Origin: Bryobacteraceae bacterium
GTDB taxonomy: Bacteria; Acidobacteriota; Terriglobia; Bryobacterales; Bryobacteraceae
Reading direction: 5' to 3'
Assembly (NCBI GenBank): GCA_025056865.1
Contig: JANWVO010000028.1
Span: 1-54,262 of the forward strand
DNA: 54,262 bases
The notes beneath the pieces were generated by a model. The model did not search any database. It had not been told where the DNA came from and saw only the letters and a program-made list of their open reading frames with translations. The position numbers and the translations under genes are program-made. Shown piece after piece: positions 25,641-34,640 of this stretch (position 1 is its first letter; each line of letters begins with the position of its first letter).

Positions 25641-26105
25641 ATGCGGAGTGTGTGGAAGCTTTCCCTTGCCCTGCTTTGCGGCGCGACTCTCCTGGCGGCG
25701 GATGCGGATTCGAAAGCCGCGTTGAAGGAGACGGCCCAGAAGCTGATCACGGAGAGCCGGACGACGCGCGACATGGCGATGCAGATTGCGGAGCAGTTGC
25801 GCAAGTCGGCCGATGCGGGAGCGGTTCGTGATCAGATTGCGACGCTGGAGCAGCATGCGGCCTCGATCCGGCAGCTCATTACGGACCTGGAGTCGAAGGG
25901 GACGGAGCTGACGGCGAGGCAGCGGCAGCAGCTTGAGACAGCGCGCAAGGTGGCCGAGATCCTGAACGTGTTCATTGAGAACAAGAAGCAGATGCTGGCG
26001 TCGGTGACTTCGCCGCGCGACCGCGACCAGGTGCGCTATCAGGCGATTGGCGTGGCGCAGCGGGCGGAGATGATCGAGAAGACGATCTCGAAGCTGGGCC
26101 TGTAA
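25641..26105 (+). CDS. Small secreted helical protein (second of a pair)
   Basis: The protein is 154 residues, exactly the length of the preceding gene product. A signal peptide (MRSVWKLSLALLCGATLLAA) precedes a coiled-coil-like mature region (LKETAQKLITESRTTRDMAMQ, QIATLEQHAASIRQLITDLE). It ends in EKTISKLGL. There is a strong AAGGAGGT ribosome site. Function is unknown. A canonical terminator follows directly, so the transcript ends here. Confidence 0.7.
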   Translation: MRSVWKLSLALLCGATLLAADADSKAALKETAQKLITESRTTRDMAMQIAEQLRKSADAGAVRDQIATLEQHAASIRQLITDLESKGTELTARQRQQLETARKVAEILNVFIENKKQMLASVTSPRDRDQVRYQAIGVAQRAEMIEKTISKLGL

Positions 26106-26127
26106 GGCTGAAGGCCGGCGCGAGCAG

Positions 26128-26156
26128 GAGGCTCCGCGAGGAGCCTCGTTTTTTTT
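26128..26156 (+). terminator. Intrinsic terminator
   Basis: The 8-bp stem GAGGCTCC/GGAGCCTC with loop GCGA is followed by G and eight T residues. It ends the transcript of the two small secreted proteins and separates it from the convergent membrane-protein gene. Confidence 0.9.
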
Positions 26157-26182
26157 GTCTGCGGGCGAGGCGGGCGGGCGGC

Positions 26183-27583
26183 TCAGGCCCGGCGGGGCCA
26201 GAGGCGCGCCAGAAGGAAGGCGAGAGAGCCGAGCAGCAGGGGCAGCGCCGGCACGAGCATCCGGTCGAGGGGGTTGAGGACGAGCGCGTTGGCGGCCACG
26301 AAGGCGATGCCAAGCAGGGGCCATGCGACAAGGAGGGTGTCGCGAGCCAGAATCCCGAGGGCGAGGGCGAAGGGCAGGCAGAAGAGGGCGGCGGCGGCGG
26401 CGAGATCGAAGGGCAGCTCGAGAGCGCGGAAGGCGCGCCCGGCGGCGGGGAGGGCGGCGGGGCGGGACAGGGCAGGGGTGACGGCTCCGGTGTAGGGCGG
26501 GATGGCCGGGAACAGGGTGCTGGAGGGCCGGTCGAAGACGATCGTCCGCAGGAGGTGGTTTTCGCTGCGATCCTCCGGAGGGAGCGCGTAGCAGCGCAGG
26601 GTGCGCAGGACGCCGTCGGCATAGCGGGCGGGCGAGGAGCGGATCACGTCCAGAAGCAGCACGAGCGATCCGCGGACGCGGGGGCTGACGGCACCCATGA
26701 GCGGGTATTCGTCGTTGTCGCGCAGGCCACAGGCGGGGAGGCGACCGTGGACGGCGGCGCGGGCGGCGGCTGCCGAATAGCGGGCTTCGACGCCGTGAAG
26801 AAGAGGGTGGCGGGCGTCGAGGACGGCCTGGCGGATGACGCCATAGAGGAGCTGCTGGGCGGATCTGCCGGTGCGCTCGCTCCATTGCAGCCACGGCCAT
26901 GCGGCAAGGGCGGGTGCGAGGGCCACGACGAGGGCGTGAAGCCAGGCCAGGCGGAGGCTGCCTGCGGGCTGGCGCGCGAGATGAAGCTGGATGAGACGCA
27001 GAAGGCCGAGGACCGGGATCAGGGTGGCGAACGTAGGCCGGCAGTAGCAGGCGGCGATGGCGGCGGCGGTCAAGGCCGCCGTGCGTGGCCAGGGGCGGGA
27101 GCCGGGAGCGGCCAGAAGCCAGGCAAGCAGGGTGAGGAAAAAGCCCGAGGCCATTTCGGTGAGCAGCATGTGCTGGTAGGCAACCAGCGTGGGGCAGAGC
27201 GCGACCAGAAGGGCGGCGAGAGCTGCTGCACGGGGATGACCGGCGCGCCGGAGGGCGGAGTGGACCAGCATGGCCGTGGCGGCGGCGAATCCGCCCTGGA
27301 GCAGGAGCCAGGCCCAGGCGTTCCTGCCGAGGAGGAGGAATGCGCCCTTCAGCAGGATCATGAACAGGGGCGTGCGGAGCGGATCCCAACGGGTCCATGG
27401 GGCAGGGCTGCCCAACAGATCGGCCAGGTAGAGGTACTGCTGGCTGTCAAAGGTGAGAACGGTGGGAAGCGCCCAGAGATGGAATGAGGCGATGGCGCAA
27501 ACGGCAGGGAGGACGAAGCCCGGATGGGCGGGCGGGAGGAGCCACGCGGCCCGCGGGCCCTGCGCAGGAGATTTTTTCTGCAT
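26183..27583 (-). CDS. Polytopic membrane protein, GT39/ArnT-like glycosyltransferase family
   Basis: The protein is about 466 residues with roughly ten transmembrane helices. The first periplasmic loop has TVLTFDSQQYLYLADLLGSP, where the aspartate matches the catalytic acid of GT-C transferases that use polyprenyl-phosphate sugars. Later loops (SERTGRSAQQLLYG; LPPEDRSENHLLRTIVFDRP) lie on the same face. It may add sugars to proteins or lipid A; the acceptor is unknown. The ATG chosen has GGGAGA at a proper distance. It is convergent with the terminator above. Confidence 0.65.
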   Translation of the reverse strand: MQKKSPAQGPRAAWLLPPAHPGFVLPAVCAIASFHLWALPTVLTFDSQQYLYLADLLGSPAPWTRWDPLRTPLFMILLKGAFLLLGRNAWAWLLLQGGFAAATAMLVHSALRRAGHPRAAALAALLVALCPTLVAYQHMLLTEMASGFFLTLLAWLLAAPGSRPWPRTAALTAAAIAACYCRPTFATLIPVLGLLRLIQLHLARQPAGSLRLAWLHALVVALAPALAAWPWLQWSERTGRSAQQLLYGVIRQAVLDARHPLLHGVEARYSAAAARAAVHGRLPACGLRDNDEYPLMGAVSPRVRGSLVLLLDVIRSSPARYADGVLRTLRCYALPPEDRSENHLLRTIVFDRPSSTLFPAIPPYTGAVTPALSRPAALPAAGRAFRALELPFDLAAAAALFCLPFALALGILARDTLLVAWPLLGIAFVAANALVLNPLDRMLVPALPLLLGSLAFLLARLWPRRA

Positions 27584-28203
27584 TCGTTCTCCCATTTTGC
27601 GCCAGCGGCGGGCGCGCGATGGAGCGAGCCGGGGCGAGGGGCGAAGCGGGCCGGGGCTGTTGCGGCGGGGCGCCGGGGCAGGGGGAGAGGGGCGGAACAA
27701 GCCGGGCACGGCGCTGGAGCACGGCCGGGAGAGTGTTTAGGTGGAGTCGGGTGGGGCGGCTGCGGGCGGCCAAAAGCAAAGCCGGGAAGGGCCAGCGTTG
27801 TGAGGGCGAGGTCCGGGCGTGGCGCTCCGGCGGCGGCATTCCGGCCAGCGCAGGAAGGCAGCACGGCACCGGCAACGGGGTTGATGCGGTCCGCGTCGTA
27901 TGGAGCGTGGGCCGGGCGAGGGCGAAGTTCCCGCGTGGCGTGGCATCGAACGCAAGGGCGGGGATCGGCATCCCTCGTGCATGGGCAGAGGCGGCGGGGG
28001 CGGAACCCCGCACCCGGGAATCCCGTGCGGGAGGGAGCCGGCGTCCGGGGCCTCCGCATGACGGCATCAAAGAGGCGGTGAGGGCAGCGCCCTGGCGCCG
28101 GTTCCCGTTGCGGGGGCGGATGTCCGCCACAGGAGTCTGGATCGGGCGGGCAGGGCTTCGCGCGAAGGCGGGAGCGGCCCCGACGGGAGATGCAGGAGGG
28201 AGA
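27584..28203. other. 620-bp intergenic stretch
   Basis: No frame here reads as a protein. One hairpin is visible at 28007-28031 (CCCGCAC/GTGCGGG). It must hold the divergent promoters for the membrane transferase and the PrcB-like gene, but no convincing -35/-10 pair could be picked. Confidence 0.45.
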
Positions 28204-28608
28204 ATGCAGGGAGGTTGCGGCGATTCGTGCCTCCGGGCGCTGGCGCTGGGTTTCGCGTTGTGCTTGACTGGCTTTGGCATGGAGGGCGTGCCTTTCGAAG
28301 TGGTGAAGCAGCGGCCAACGCAGCGGAGCGTGGAGCCGTGCTACGAGGCCGTCCGCGAGGGCGAGGCATGGATCGTGACGATCCATGCCGGGCGCAAGCC
28401 CACGGGCGGCTACAGCGTGGAGGTGCGGCGGGTAGAGAAGCAGGGATCGCGCTGCATGGTGCACTACGCCGTGATCGGCCCGCCGCCGGACGCGATGGTT
28501 CCGCAGGTGATCACCTACCCGGCGGTGACGGTGAGGTTCCGGGCCGGATGCGGCGAGGTGGCCGTATCGCCGCCGCTGCCGCGCGGCCCTGCCGCAGAGG
28601 ATCGTTAG
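28204..28608 (+). CDS. Small secreted protein with PrcB-C-like fold
   Basis: The protein is 134 residues with a signal peptide (CLRALALGFALCLTGFG). The mature part includes AWIVTIHAGRKPTGGYSVEV and VPQVITYPAVTVRF, a pattern seen in the C-terminal domain of PrcB, a protease-complex subunit, and in related small secreted proteins. GGAGGGAG precedes the ATG. It stands alone, 62 bp before a tRNA gene. The link to proteolysis is by family name only. Confidence 0.6.
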   Translation: MQGGCGDSCLRALALGFALCLTGFGMEGVPFEVVKQRPTQRSVEPCYEAVREGEAWIVTIHAGRKPTGGYSVEVRRVEKQGSRCMVHYAVIGPPPDAMVPQVITYPAVTVRFRAGCGEVAVSPPLPRGPAAEDR

Positions 28609-28670
28609 AGTTTGACTGGGCGGCTGCACTTCCCTTCACAGCCTGTTTCTGCTTATGATGGAAGGCAGGA

Positions 28671-28747
28671 GCGCCCGTAGCTCAGCTGGATAGAGCGTTT
28701 GCCTCCGGAGCAAAAGGTCGCAGGTTCGAATCCTGCCGGGCGTACCA
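28671..28747 (+). tRNA. tRNA-Arg (anticodon CCG), CCA encoded
   Basis: This is a full cloverleaf. The acceptor arm is GCGCCCG paired with CGGGCGT, the D-arm is AGCTCAGCTGGATAGAGC, and the anticodon loop CTCCGGA gives CCG. The T-arm has GGTTCGAATCC, followed by ACCA. It reads CGG codons. Confidence 0.95.
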
Positions 28748-28949
28748 GCCTCCTTCCATAGCATCTTTTCCTGTCAGCAGCGCCGAAGTGGATGAGCACG
28801 CTCCGCCTGTTGCTCGTGCGGGCTGGCCGGCATGAGAGCGCTTTGCCGGGACGAAGGCAGGCACGGCAGCCGCTGCAGCCGTGCGCAGAGGGATTCCGGT
28901 TGTCTTCCGGACTGCCTCCAAGGATTGTGGGAGCGCCTGCCCGCTCATG

Positions 28950-29315
28950 GACATCCGGGTGCTCCTTTGTGCGAATCCCCGTTCCAGGCGCTCGTAGGCC
29001 GGAGGAGCGCGCCGGACAGAGCGGGCGGCTGGAGGGCACGGCCGGCGGAGGGCACTGCGCGCGGCGCGGGAGTTTTTCGATGGAATGGACTTGCTGGGCC
29101 CGGAGGCTGTCCGGATTCTCGTCGACCAGATCCTCCTGCCGGATTTTGAGCCCCTCTTCGCAGGCCGCCAGGAAGGCCTCGCGCCACTGAGGAGAGAGTC
29201 GCTGCTGGGACGCCGTGCTTGCGGCTCGTAGCCTCCAGATTGGTGCCGGGGAGCAACTCCGGAATCACGCTCATCTTGCGCCTGGCCGGCCAGCGCCTCT
29301 TGCCGCCGCGGCCAG
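28950..29315 (-). pseudogene. Frameshifted remnant of a transposase (IS3/IS911-type OrfA)
   Basis: Read on the minus strand, one frame gives KRRWPARRKMSVIPELL and then EATSRKHGVPAATLS. After a one-base shift near 29188, another gives QWREAFLAACEEGLKIR. Together these form the helix-turn-helix and linker of an OrfA-type transposase (W..RRK...LL, S.K.GVPAATLSQWRE.FL..GEEGLK). No intact downstream catalytic domain is seen. The relic sits between the tRNA-Arg gene and the cytochrome gene, a usual place for insertion debris. Confidence 0.6.
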
Positions 29316-29569
29316 ATTCCGGCCCCGCTTCAGCGGGCCCTCCGAGTCCTTCGCGCGGGCCCGGAATTCACATGTTCCGTGCTAGAAATCCTGATTTTCT
29401 ACTGTTCACAAATCAGGGTCCGGGAAAATTGTGGAGTGGGGGAATTCACTTCTGCACCCTGTGCATCCGATGCCGGCCGGCGTATTCGTCGAGCTCAGGA
29501 GAAACCCGGGTGGCGCAAGGGCATCGGGGCCGGGGTACGGCTTTGGACGCGGAGCTGGGACGAGACGGC

Positions 29570-29601
29570 AAGGCCCGCCGTCGGCGGGGACGGCGGGCCT
29601 T
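29570..29601 (-). terminator. Probable terminator hairpin after the decaheme cytochrome gene
   Basis: A perfect 12-bp stem, AAGGCCCGCCGT/ACGGCGGGCCTT, has an 8-nt loop 22 bp past the stop of the cytochrome gene. It lacks a clear T-run, so it may act as a stability stem or a weak intrinsic terminator. Confidence 0.6.
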
Positions 29602-29623
29602 GGGGTGACGCCGGGAATCGAGC

Positions 29624-31567
29624 CTAGCGGGCGTGCACCCTGCTCACGCTGTAGGTGGAGTTCGCCCCGTGGCAGACTGAGCAGCTCTCGCCGAGCGCGG
29701 TGATGTTGGCCTTCGCGTGAGACCACGCTTCCGGCGTGTTGTGGCAGGACAGGCAGGCGTTGGTTGCAGGCGGCGTGGGGTTGATGGGCGCCTGCGGGTT
29801 GCGCGTGGGGAGCAGGCCCTCGCGCAGCGGAAGATTCTGGGAGTTGCCGGCATGGCACTGGCTGCAATTGGACAGGATGCCCGGATAGCCGCCTTCGGCG
29901 CTGTGGATCTCATGGATCATGGTGGAGTAATTCCAGCTCTGCGCCGGGTTGCCCGCCGTGAGGTTGGGGTTGTGGCAGAAGGTGCACATCTGCGCCTCAT
30001 TGCGGTTGCCGCCGTGGAACTCGAGTACGTAGTGGCACTTCGTGCAATTCTCGGTGGTGACCACGGTGCGCCGCGGCTGGACGGGGCCGCCGGTGGAGGC
30101 GTAGAAGATCACGTTGGGGATGTAGTCGCGGATGGTGCGCTGCTTCAGCGTGCCCTCCAGAACCGTGGTGGTGCGGTAGCCCTCGATGCCGAACTGCCAG
30201 GTGCCGCTGGCATCGGCGGGGAGTTTGGCGGCGAAGGTCCAGAAGTAACGGCCGGTGCCGGCGGGCCCCTGGGCGGCGAGCGCGGTCTCGCGCACGTAGC
30301 TGGGGATGTCGGAAGTGGGCCCGGCCATGTAGATGCGCAGGCTCGTCAGGGTCCGGATGTCGACCGGATTGCCCTTCCTGTCGGTGAGCGTGAAGTCCAC
30401 GGTCGGGCTCCTGCCCGGGGCGACGTCAGCCACGGCGTTGATCTTCGCCCGGATGCCGCTGAGCAGGCTGGACTCGATGGGCACGGTATGCGCGCCGGCG
30501 ATGGAGATGTCGAAGTCGAGCTCGCCGCGGGGCTGGTGGCAGGTGGAGCAGAGGTTGTCGCTGGTCTGCGGGATGCCGGCGTGGTTGGCGCCGGTCTGGA
30601 AGTTGACGTTGTCGTGGCAGGCGCCGCAGGCTTCGCGGTTGGGCTTCGTCATCCAGAAGTCAGACTGCGTGGCGCCGCTGACCTTCTGGTCCTCGTGGCA
30701 GGCCTTGCAGGCCATGGCCGGGGCGGGGAAGACGACCTGGGAGTAGTCGTGGCCGCCGACCACATACTTGCCGCCGGCGCGGACCGACGGCAGGTTGGCG
30801 CCGTAGTGGATCTTGTGGATCATGACCTGCATGCTGGTGGTGACGCCCTCGTTGCGGGCCGGCGTCTGAGGCGTGTGGCAGAGGTTGCAGACCTCCATGC
30901 TCTTGCGGGCGCCGCCATGGAAGCCGAGATCGGAGTGGCATTTGTTGCAGCTCTGCGTGCGGACGATGTCGCGCACGACTTTCACCGGCGAGCCGTCAGG
31001 CACCCAATGGTAGACGGCGTCGTCGTAGTTGGTGCCGAGGTCGAACTCGGTGAGGTTGCGAGAGCCGTAGACGGCCACCGTATGCGTGGCCGATCTGTTG
31101 TAGCCCGCGGGAACCTTCGTAGCGAAGGTGTATCTGTACTCGCCATCGCCGACCTTTGTCCAGGTGCCGGTGTTTTCACCCGTGGCCTGGGTGACCGTGC
31201 CGGCGGCTCCGGTGCGCGTGCGGGTGATGTAGCTGACGTAAGGCCTGTCCGGACCCGGGATGTAGCCGAGCAGGAAGGTTGCGCTGACCGGACCGGGCGT
31301 GTCCACCCCGAGCCGGTCCAGCCCGACGCCGCGCGGATCGGTGATCTTCAGCCAGACGTTGACGGTACCGTCGGCAGAAATCTCGGCTTTTGTAATGGTG
31401 AAGACGAGCCCCGGACGGACGAAGTTCACCGTGGCCTCGTCGGCATAGTAGGCTTTGTCGGCAGGACCGAAGGGAGGCGCGTCCGCGGCCGACAGCAGAA
31501 CCACCGCGAACCCGGCGGCGGCGACAGTGGAGACCGCCAAAGCGAGCAACTGCGTGAATCGCGTCAT
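29624..31567 (-). CDS. OmcA/MtrC-family decaheme c-type cytochrome
   Basis: The protein is about 647 residues with a signal-like N-terminus (MTRFTQLLALAVSTVAAAGFAVVLL). Ten CXXCH motifs are present, from CNKCH near residue 207 to CSVCH near the C-terminus, split into two groups of five by a beta domain. That gives the OmcA/MtrC pattern of alternating beta domains and pentaheme domains. In metal reducers such proteins pass electrons from the periplasm to outside acceptors. No MtrA/MtrB-like partner or lipobox is seen, so the protein may work in the periplasm or with partners elsewhere. The leader contains a hairpin. Confidence 0.9.
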   Translation of the reverse strand: MTRFTQLLALAVSTVAAAGFAVVLLSAADAPPFGPADKAYYADEATVNFVRPGLVFTITKAEISADGTVNVWLKITDPRGVGLDRLGVDTPGPVSATFLLGYIPGPDRPYVSYITRTRTGAAGTVTQATGENTGTWTKVGDGEYRYTFATKVPAGYNRSATHTVAVYGSRNLTEFDLGTNYDDAVYHWVPDGSPVKVVRDIVRTQSCNKCHSDLGFHGGARKSMEVCNLCHTPQTPARNEGVTTSMQVMIHKIHYGANLPSVRAGGKYVVGGHDYSQVVFPAPAMACKACHEDQKVSGATQSDFWMTKPNREACGACHDNVNFQTGANHAGIPQTSDNLCSTCHQPRGELDFDISIAGAHTVPIESSLLSGIRAKINAVADVAPGRSPTVDFTLTDRKGNPVDIRTLTSLRIYMAGPTSDIPSYVRETALAAQGPAGTGRYFWTFAAKLPADASGTWQFGIEGYRTTTVLEGTLKQRTIRDYIPNVIFYASTGGPVQPRRTVVTTENCTKCHYVLEFHGGNRNEAQMCTFCHNPNLTAGNPAQSWNYSTMIHEIHSAEGGYPGILSNCSQCHAGNSQNLPLREGLLPTRNPQAPINPTPPATNACLSCHNTPEAWSHAKANITALGESCSVCHGANSTYSVSRVHAR

Positions 31568-31587
31568 AGCAAGGAATGCCTTTCGTG

Positions 31588-31605
31588 GCGGGCTGCAAGG
31601 CCCGC
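31588..31605 (-). promoter_or_regulatory. Leader hairpin GCGGGC-CTTGCA-GCCCGC before the cytochrome gene
   Basis: A 6-bp perfect stem lies 20 nt upstream of the ATG. Upstream of it the otherwise GC-rich DNA becomes AT-rich (31620-31665), where CATAAT and GATAAA could be -10 boxes. Confidence 0.4.
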
Positions 31606-31800
31606 AAGAATCACGCACCCAGTTTATCAGAGAATCAAGTCTGATTATGCTTAAATTTTCTACAGGCGTGCAGGGATCGCGCGAGGCGGGCGGAATGGGA
31701 AGGCCCCGGACCGGGCGTCATTGTGGATTCGTTCCACACCAGGAGGGATGGCCTGGGGCGCGCGATGCCGCCGAGCGGCGGGCCGGAGAGGCCAGAACAG

Positions 31801-32979
31801 CTATTGGCGGCGCGCCCCCGGCTGGAAGGCGGGCAAGGCCAGAGGGTCTTCGATTTCCTTGAGGCGCTGGAATTCGGCGAGCTCGCGGGCGGCGTCTTCC
31901 TTGCGCCCCGCGCGGCGGTAAGCCTGGGAGAGGTAATAGTGGATCTGCGCGTTGCCGGAGACGAGCCGTGTCGCCTTTTCGAGCTTCGCGATGGCCTGTT
32001 CGACGCGGCCGGCGGTGAGGTGGGCCTGGCCGATGCTGGCGTGGCAGATCCAGCGGTAGCTGACGGGGACGAGTTCGAGGGCGCGTTCGAGGTGCTTCAG
32101 CGCCTCGTCAGGCTGTCCCTGGCGGATTTCGAGGTTGGCGAGCATCAGCAGCGCGGGCCAATGGTCGGGCGTGTTTTCGACTTCCTGCCGGAACTCCTCG
32201 AGCGCCGCTTTGGGGTCGCTTTCCATGAGATAGAGAGCGCGCGCGTAGTGCACGCCGGGGCTTTTGGGGAAGCGGCGGACCAGCTCGTCGTAGCCGGCGA
32301 GCGCGTCGGCGGGGCGGCCGGTGCCGCCCGCCCAGGCGGCCCTGCCCGCCAGCTTCACCATCTCCTGCTGCTCGGGGGTCAGCGCGGAAGGATCCTGGTA
32401 GACGGCCAGGGCGGTAAGGCCCATGATCTCTTCGATGGCCGGATGGTCGACTTTGCGCTTCGACAGGGGATACATCTTGCCCATCGCCTCGTCGAACGAG
32501 CCGCGGGCGATGAGGAGGCGGGCGGCCTTGACGCGGACGGCGACCTCGAAGGCGAGGTTTGGCCCGAGGCCGAGCTGCTCGCCGCGGGCGATATCGGCGA
32601 GGGCCTGCTCGGCGTTGTCGAGTTCCGCTTCGCACAGGCCGAGCAGGGCCCAGGCGGTGCCGATCTTCGGTGCCAGCTCGATGCCTTTGCGCAGAGCATG
32701 GGTGGCCTCGGCGTAGCGCTCGAGCTGATAGAGGGCAGCGCCCATGTAGAGCCAGCCGTCGACCCAGGCGGGGCGGATCTTCAGCGCCTCGCGGTAGAGC
32801 TGGACGGCTTCGGCAGGGTTGGCGTCGAGGACCTGCTCGGCGCGGCGGGCGAGCTGCTCGAAGCGTTCGAACTGGGAAGCCTGGCCTCGTGCCGGAGCGG
32901 CGGCCAGAGCGCAGAGTGCGGCAAGAAATAGCGGGCGCGCCCACCCGCCCCGAAGAAGCCTGCTGCCGCCCTGCCGCAT
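31801..32979 (-). CDS. Secreted TPR-repeat protein
   Basis: The protein is 392 residues with an N-terminal signal (WARPLFLAALCALAAAPARG). At least six tetratricopeptide units follow, for example AVQLYREALKIRPAWVDGW, ATHALRKGIELAPKIGTAW and ALKHLERALELVPVSYRW. TPR arrays hold protein partners; no enzyme domain is present. It lies 233 bp upstream of the decaheme cytochrome on the same strand and is divergent from another TPR gene with a 45-bp gap, so the two TPR genes are probably regulated together. Confidence 0.8.
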   Translation of the reverse strand: MRQGGSRLLRGGWARPLFLAALCALAAAPARGQASQFERFEQLARRAEQVLDANPAEAVQLYREALKIRPAWVDGWLYMGAALYQLERYAEATHALRKGIELAPKIGTAWALLGLCEAELDNAEQALADIARGEQLGLGPNLAFEVAVRVKAARLLIARGSFDEAMGKMYPLSKRKVDHPAIEEIMGLTALAVYQDPSALTPEQQEMVKLAGRAAWAGGTGRPADALAGYDELVRRFPKSPGVHYARALYLMESDPKAALEEFRQEVENTPDHWPALLMLANLEIRQGQPDEALKHLERALELVPVSYRWICHASIGQAHLTAGRVEQAIAKLEKATRLVSGNAQIHYYLSQAYRRAGRKEDAARELAEFQRLKEIEDPLALPAFQPGARRQ

Positions 32980-33024
32980 TCTGATTCCTTCATAGCACAG
33001 CTTGGGCCGGTATCATGAGGAAGG

Positions 33025-34104
33025 ATGCGTCTCCTGGTGCTGCTTGCGGCCATCCCCGCCGTCTGGGCGGTGCAGACGCCGCCGGAGCAGCTTTTCCGTG
33101 AGGCCGTGGAGGCGCAGCAGCGCGGCAACGACCAGCTCGCCATCCAGAAGTATCAGGCGCTGCTGAAGCTGGCTCCCCAAGTGCCGGAGGTCCACGCCAA
33201 TCTTGGGGCTGCGTACGCGCGGCTGGGGCAGTTCGAAAACGCCATCCGGCACTACCGCGAGGCGCTGGCGCTGGATCCACAGAACCAGGCCCTGCAATTC
33301 AATTTGGCGCTGGCCCATTACAAGCAGCAGAACTTCACCGAGGCGGCAAGGCTGCTGGAAGCGCTCTGGAAGGCGGCTCCGGGCGATCTTCGGCTGGCGC
33401 TGCTGCTGGCCGACTGCTACAACCGCACGCGGCAGGAAGCGAAAACCGTGGCGCTGCTCGGCCGTCTGGAGGCGTCGCATCCGGACGAGCTGGCGCTGAA
33501 GTGGCTGCTGGGCACTGCGCTGGTCCGCACCGGCAAGAAGCAGGAAGGGCTGTTGCGGCTGGATGGGCCGGCACGGAAGGGGCGGAGCGCCGAAGCCTGC
33601 CTGCTGGCGGGGCAGACGGCGATGGAGATCCACGAGTACGAGCTGGGGCGCGAGTATGCGGAAATGGCGCTGAAAATCAACCCGAACCTGCCTGGCGTAT
33701 GGACGCTTGCGGGGATGACGCGCCACTATCTGGCCGACAACGAAGGAGCCGTGGAGGCGTTCCGCAAGGCGCTGGCCGCAGACCCGGAGGATTTCGAGGC
33801 GCACCTCGGCATGGGCACCGTGCTGATTGTGAACCGGGAGCTGGAACAGGCGCGATCCCATCTGGAGAAGGCGCTGAAGCTGCGGCCGTCGGACAAGTTG
33901 GCGCATTATCAGATGGGGCGGCTGGAGCGGGCTGCGGGGAATCTGGAGGCGGCGGTGAAACACCTGGAATTCGTGGTCAAGGCCGATCCGGACTGGGCGC
34001 AGCCGCACATCGAGCTGTCCGCGCTGTATTTCCGCCTGAACCGTCCCGAGGATGGCGAGCGCGAGAGGGCGATTTTCGACCGGCTGAACGCGAAGGGGCA
34101 ATAG
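33025..34104 (+). CDS. Secreted TPR-repeat protein
   Basis: The protein is 359 residues with a signal peptide (MRLLVLLAAIPAVWAV). Some eight TPR units are present, with clear ones at AIQKYQALLKLAPQVPEV, AIRHYREALALDPQNQAL, AVEAFRKALAADPEDFEA and ARSHLEKALKLRPSDKLA. It is probably a periplasmic scaffold. A GAGGAAGG site sits just before the ATG. It pairs head to head with the TPR gene at 31801-32979. Confidence 0.8.
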   Translation: MRLLVLLAAIPAVWAVQTPPEQLFREAVEAQQRGNDQLAIQKYQALLKLAPQVPEVHANLGAAYARLGQFENAIRHYREALALDPQNQALQFNLALAHYKQQNFTEAARLLEALWKAAPGDLRLALLLADCYNRTRQEAKTVALLGRLEASHPDELALKWLLGTALVRTGKKQEGLLRLDGPARKGRSAEACLLAGQTAMEIHEYELGREYAEMALKINPNLPGVWTLAGMTRHYLADNEGAVEAFRKALAADPEDFEAHLGMGTVLIVNRELEQARSHLEKALKLRPSDKLAHYQMGRLERAAGNLEAAVKHLEFVVKADPDWAQPHIELSALYFRLNRPEDGERERAIFDRLNAKGQ

Positions 34105-34640
34105 GGGCCTGCTGGAGACTGCCTTTGCGGAGGGAGATGCCCGACCGCGGCGAGGAAGGCGGAGGCGCGCGGCAGCAGGCGGCAGGCCGGGGGCAAAGGA
34201 TGGCGGGCTGCCCGGCACGGGCGCGGCGGGTGAGGACACCGCGCCCCGGGCGTACGGCTTGCGCAAGAGCCGCAGGGGGACACGCACACCGCCCTGCTCC
34301 GGCTTCGGGAAGTTCCGGCAGCGCGGAACGCGAGTGGACCCGGGTGCCGCAACGGGCGAAACGCGGCTGCGGGGGCGAAGCGGATGTTCCCCGCAATTAC
34401 AGTGCCGGATGGAGAGGAAAATTCTCGCCCTGCGCCGGGAACAGCGGAAGCAGGGCGCAGGACCGCCTTCGCCCGGCGGCTGGCCCGCGGCAGTTGCGGG
34501 GCAGCCGGCCGGAAGAGCTTCCCACTGCGGCGAGTTCCCCGGATTCCCCGGGCAGGGGCGAGGCGGGCGCGGCAGCAGGGAGGGGCGGCAACGGACGGTG
34601 CGGGGACAGCATCCCGGGGCGGGCAGGGAGCGAGGGAATC
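34105..34640. other. 536-bp intergenic stretch
   Basis: It lies between convergent genes. Frames exist but give Arg/Pro-rich peptides without family resemblance. I see no RNA gene, and only short GC-rich inverted repeats that are expected by chance at this composition. Confidence 0.4.

Noticed and set aside
28682-28954. Minus-strand frame containing RQDSNLRPFAPEANALSS
   Set aside because: A well-known false peptide produced by reading the back of a tRNA gene; the tRNA-Arg is the real feature.
29717-31654. A 645-codon plus-strand frame, Gly/Val/Ala-rich
   Set aside because: Antisense of the decaheme cytochrome, whose ten heme motifs fix the true strand.
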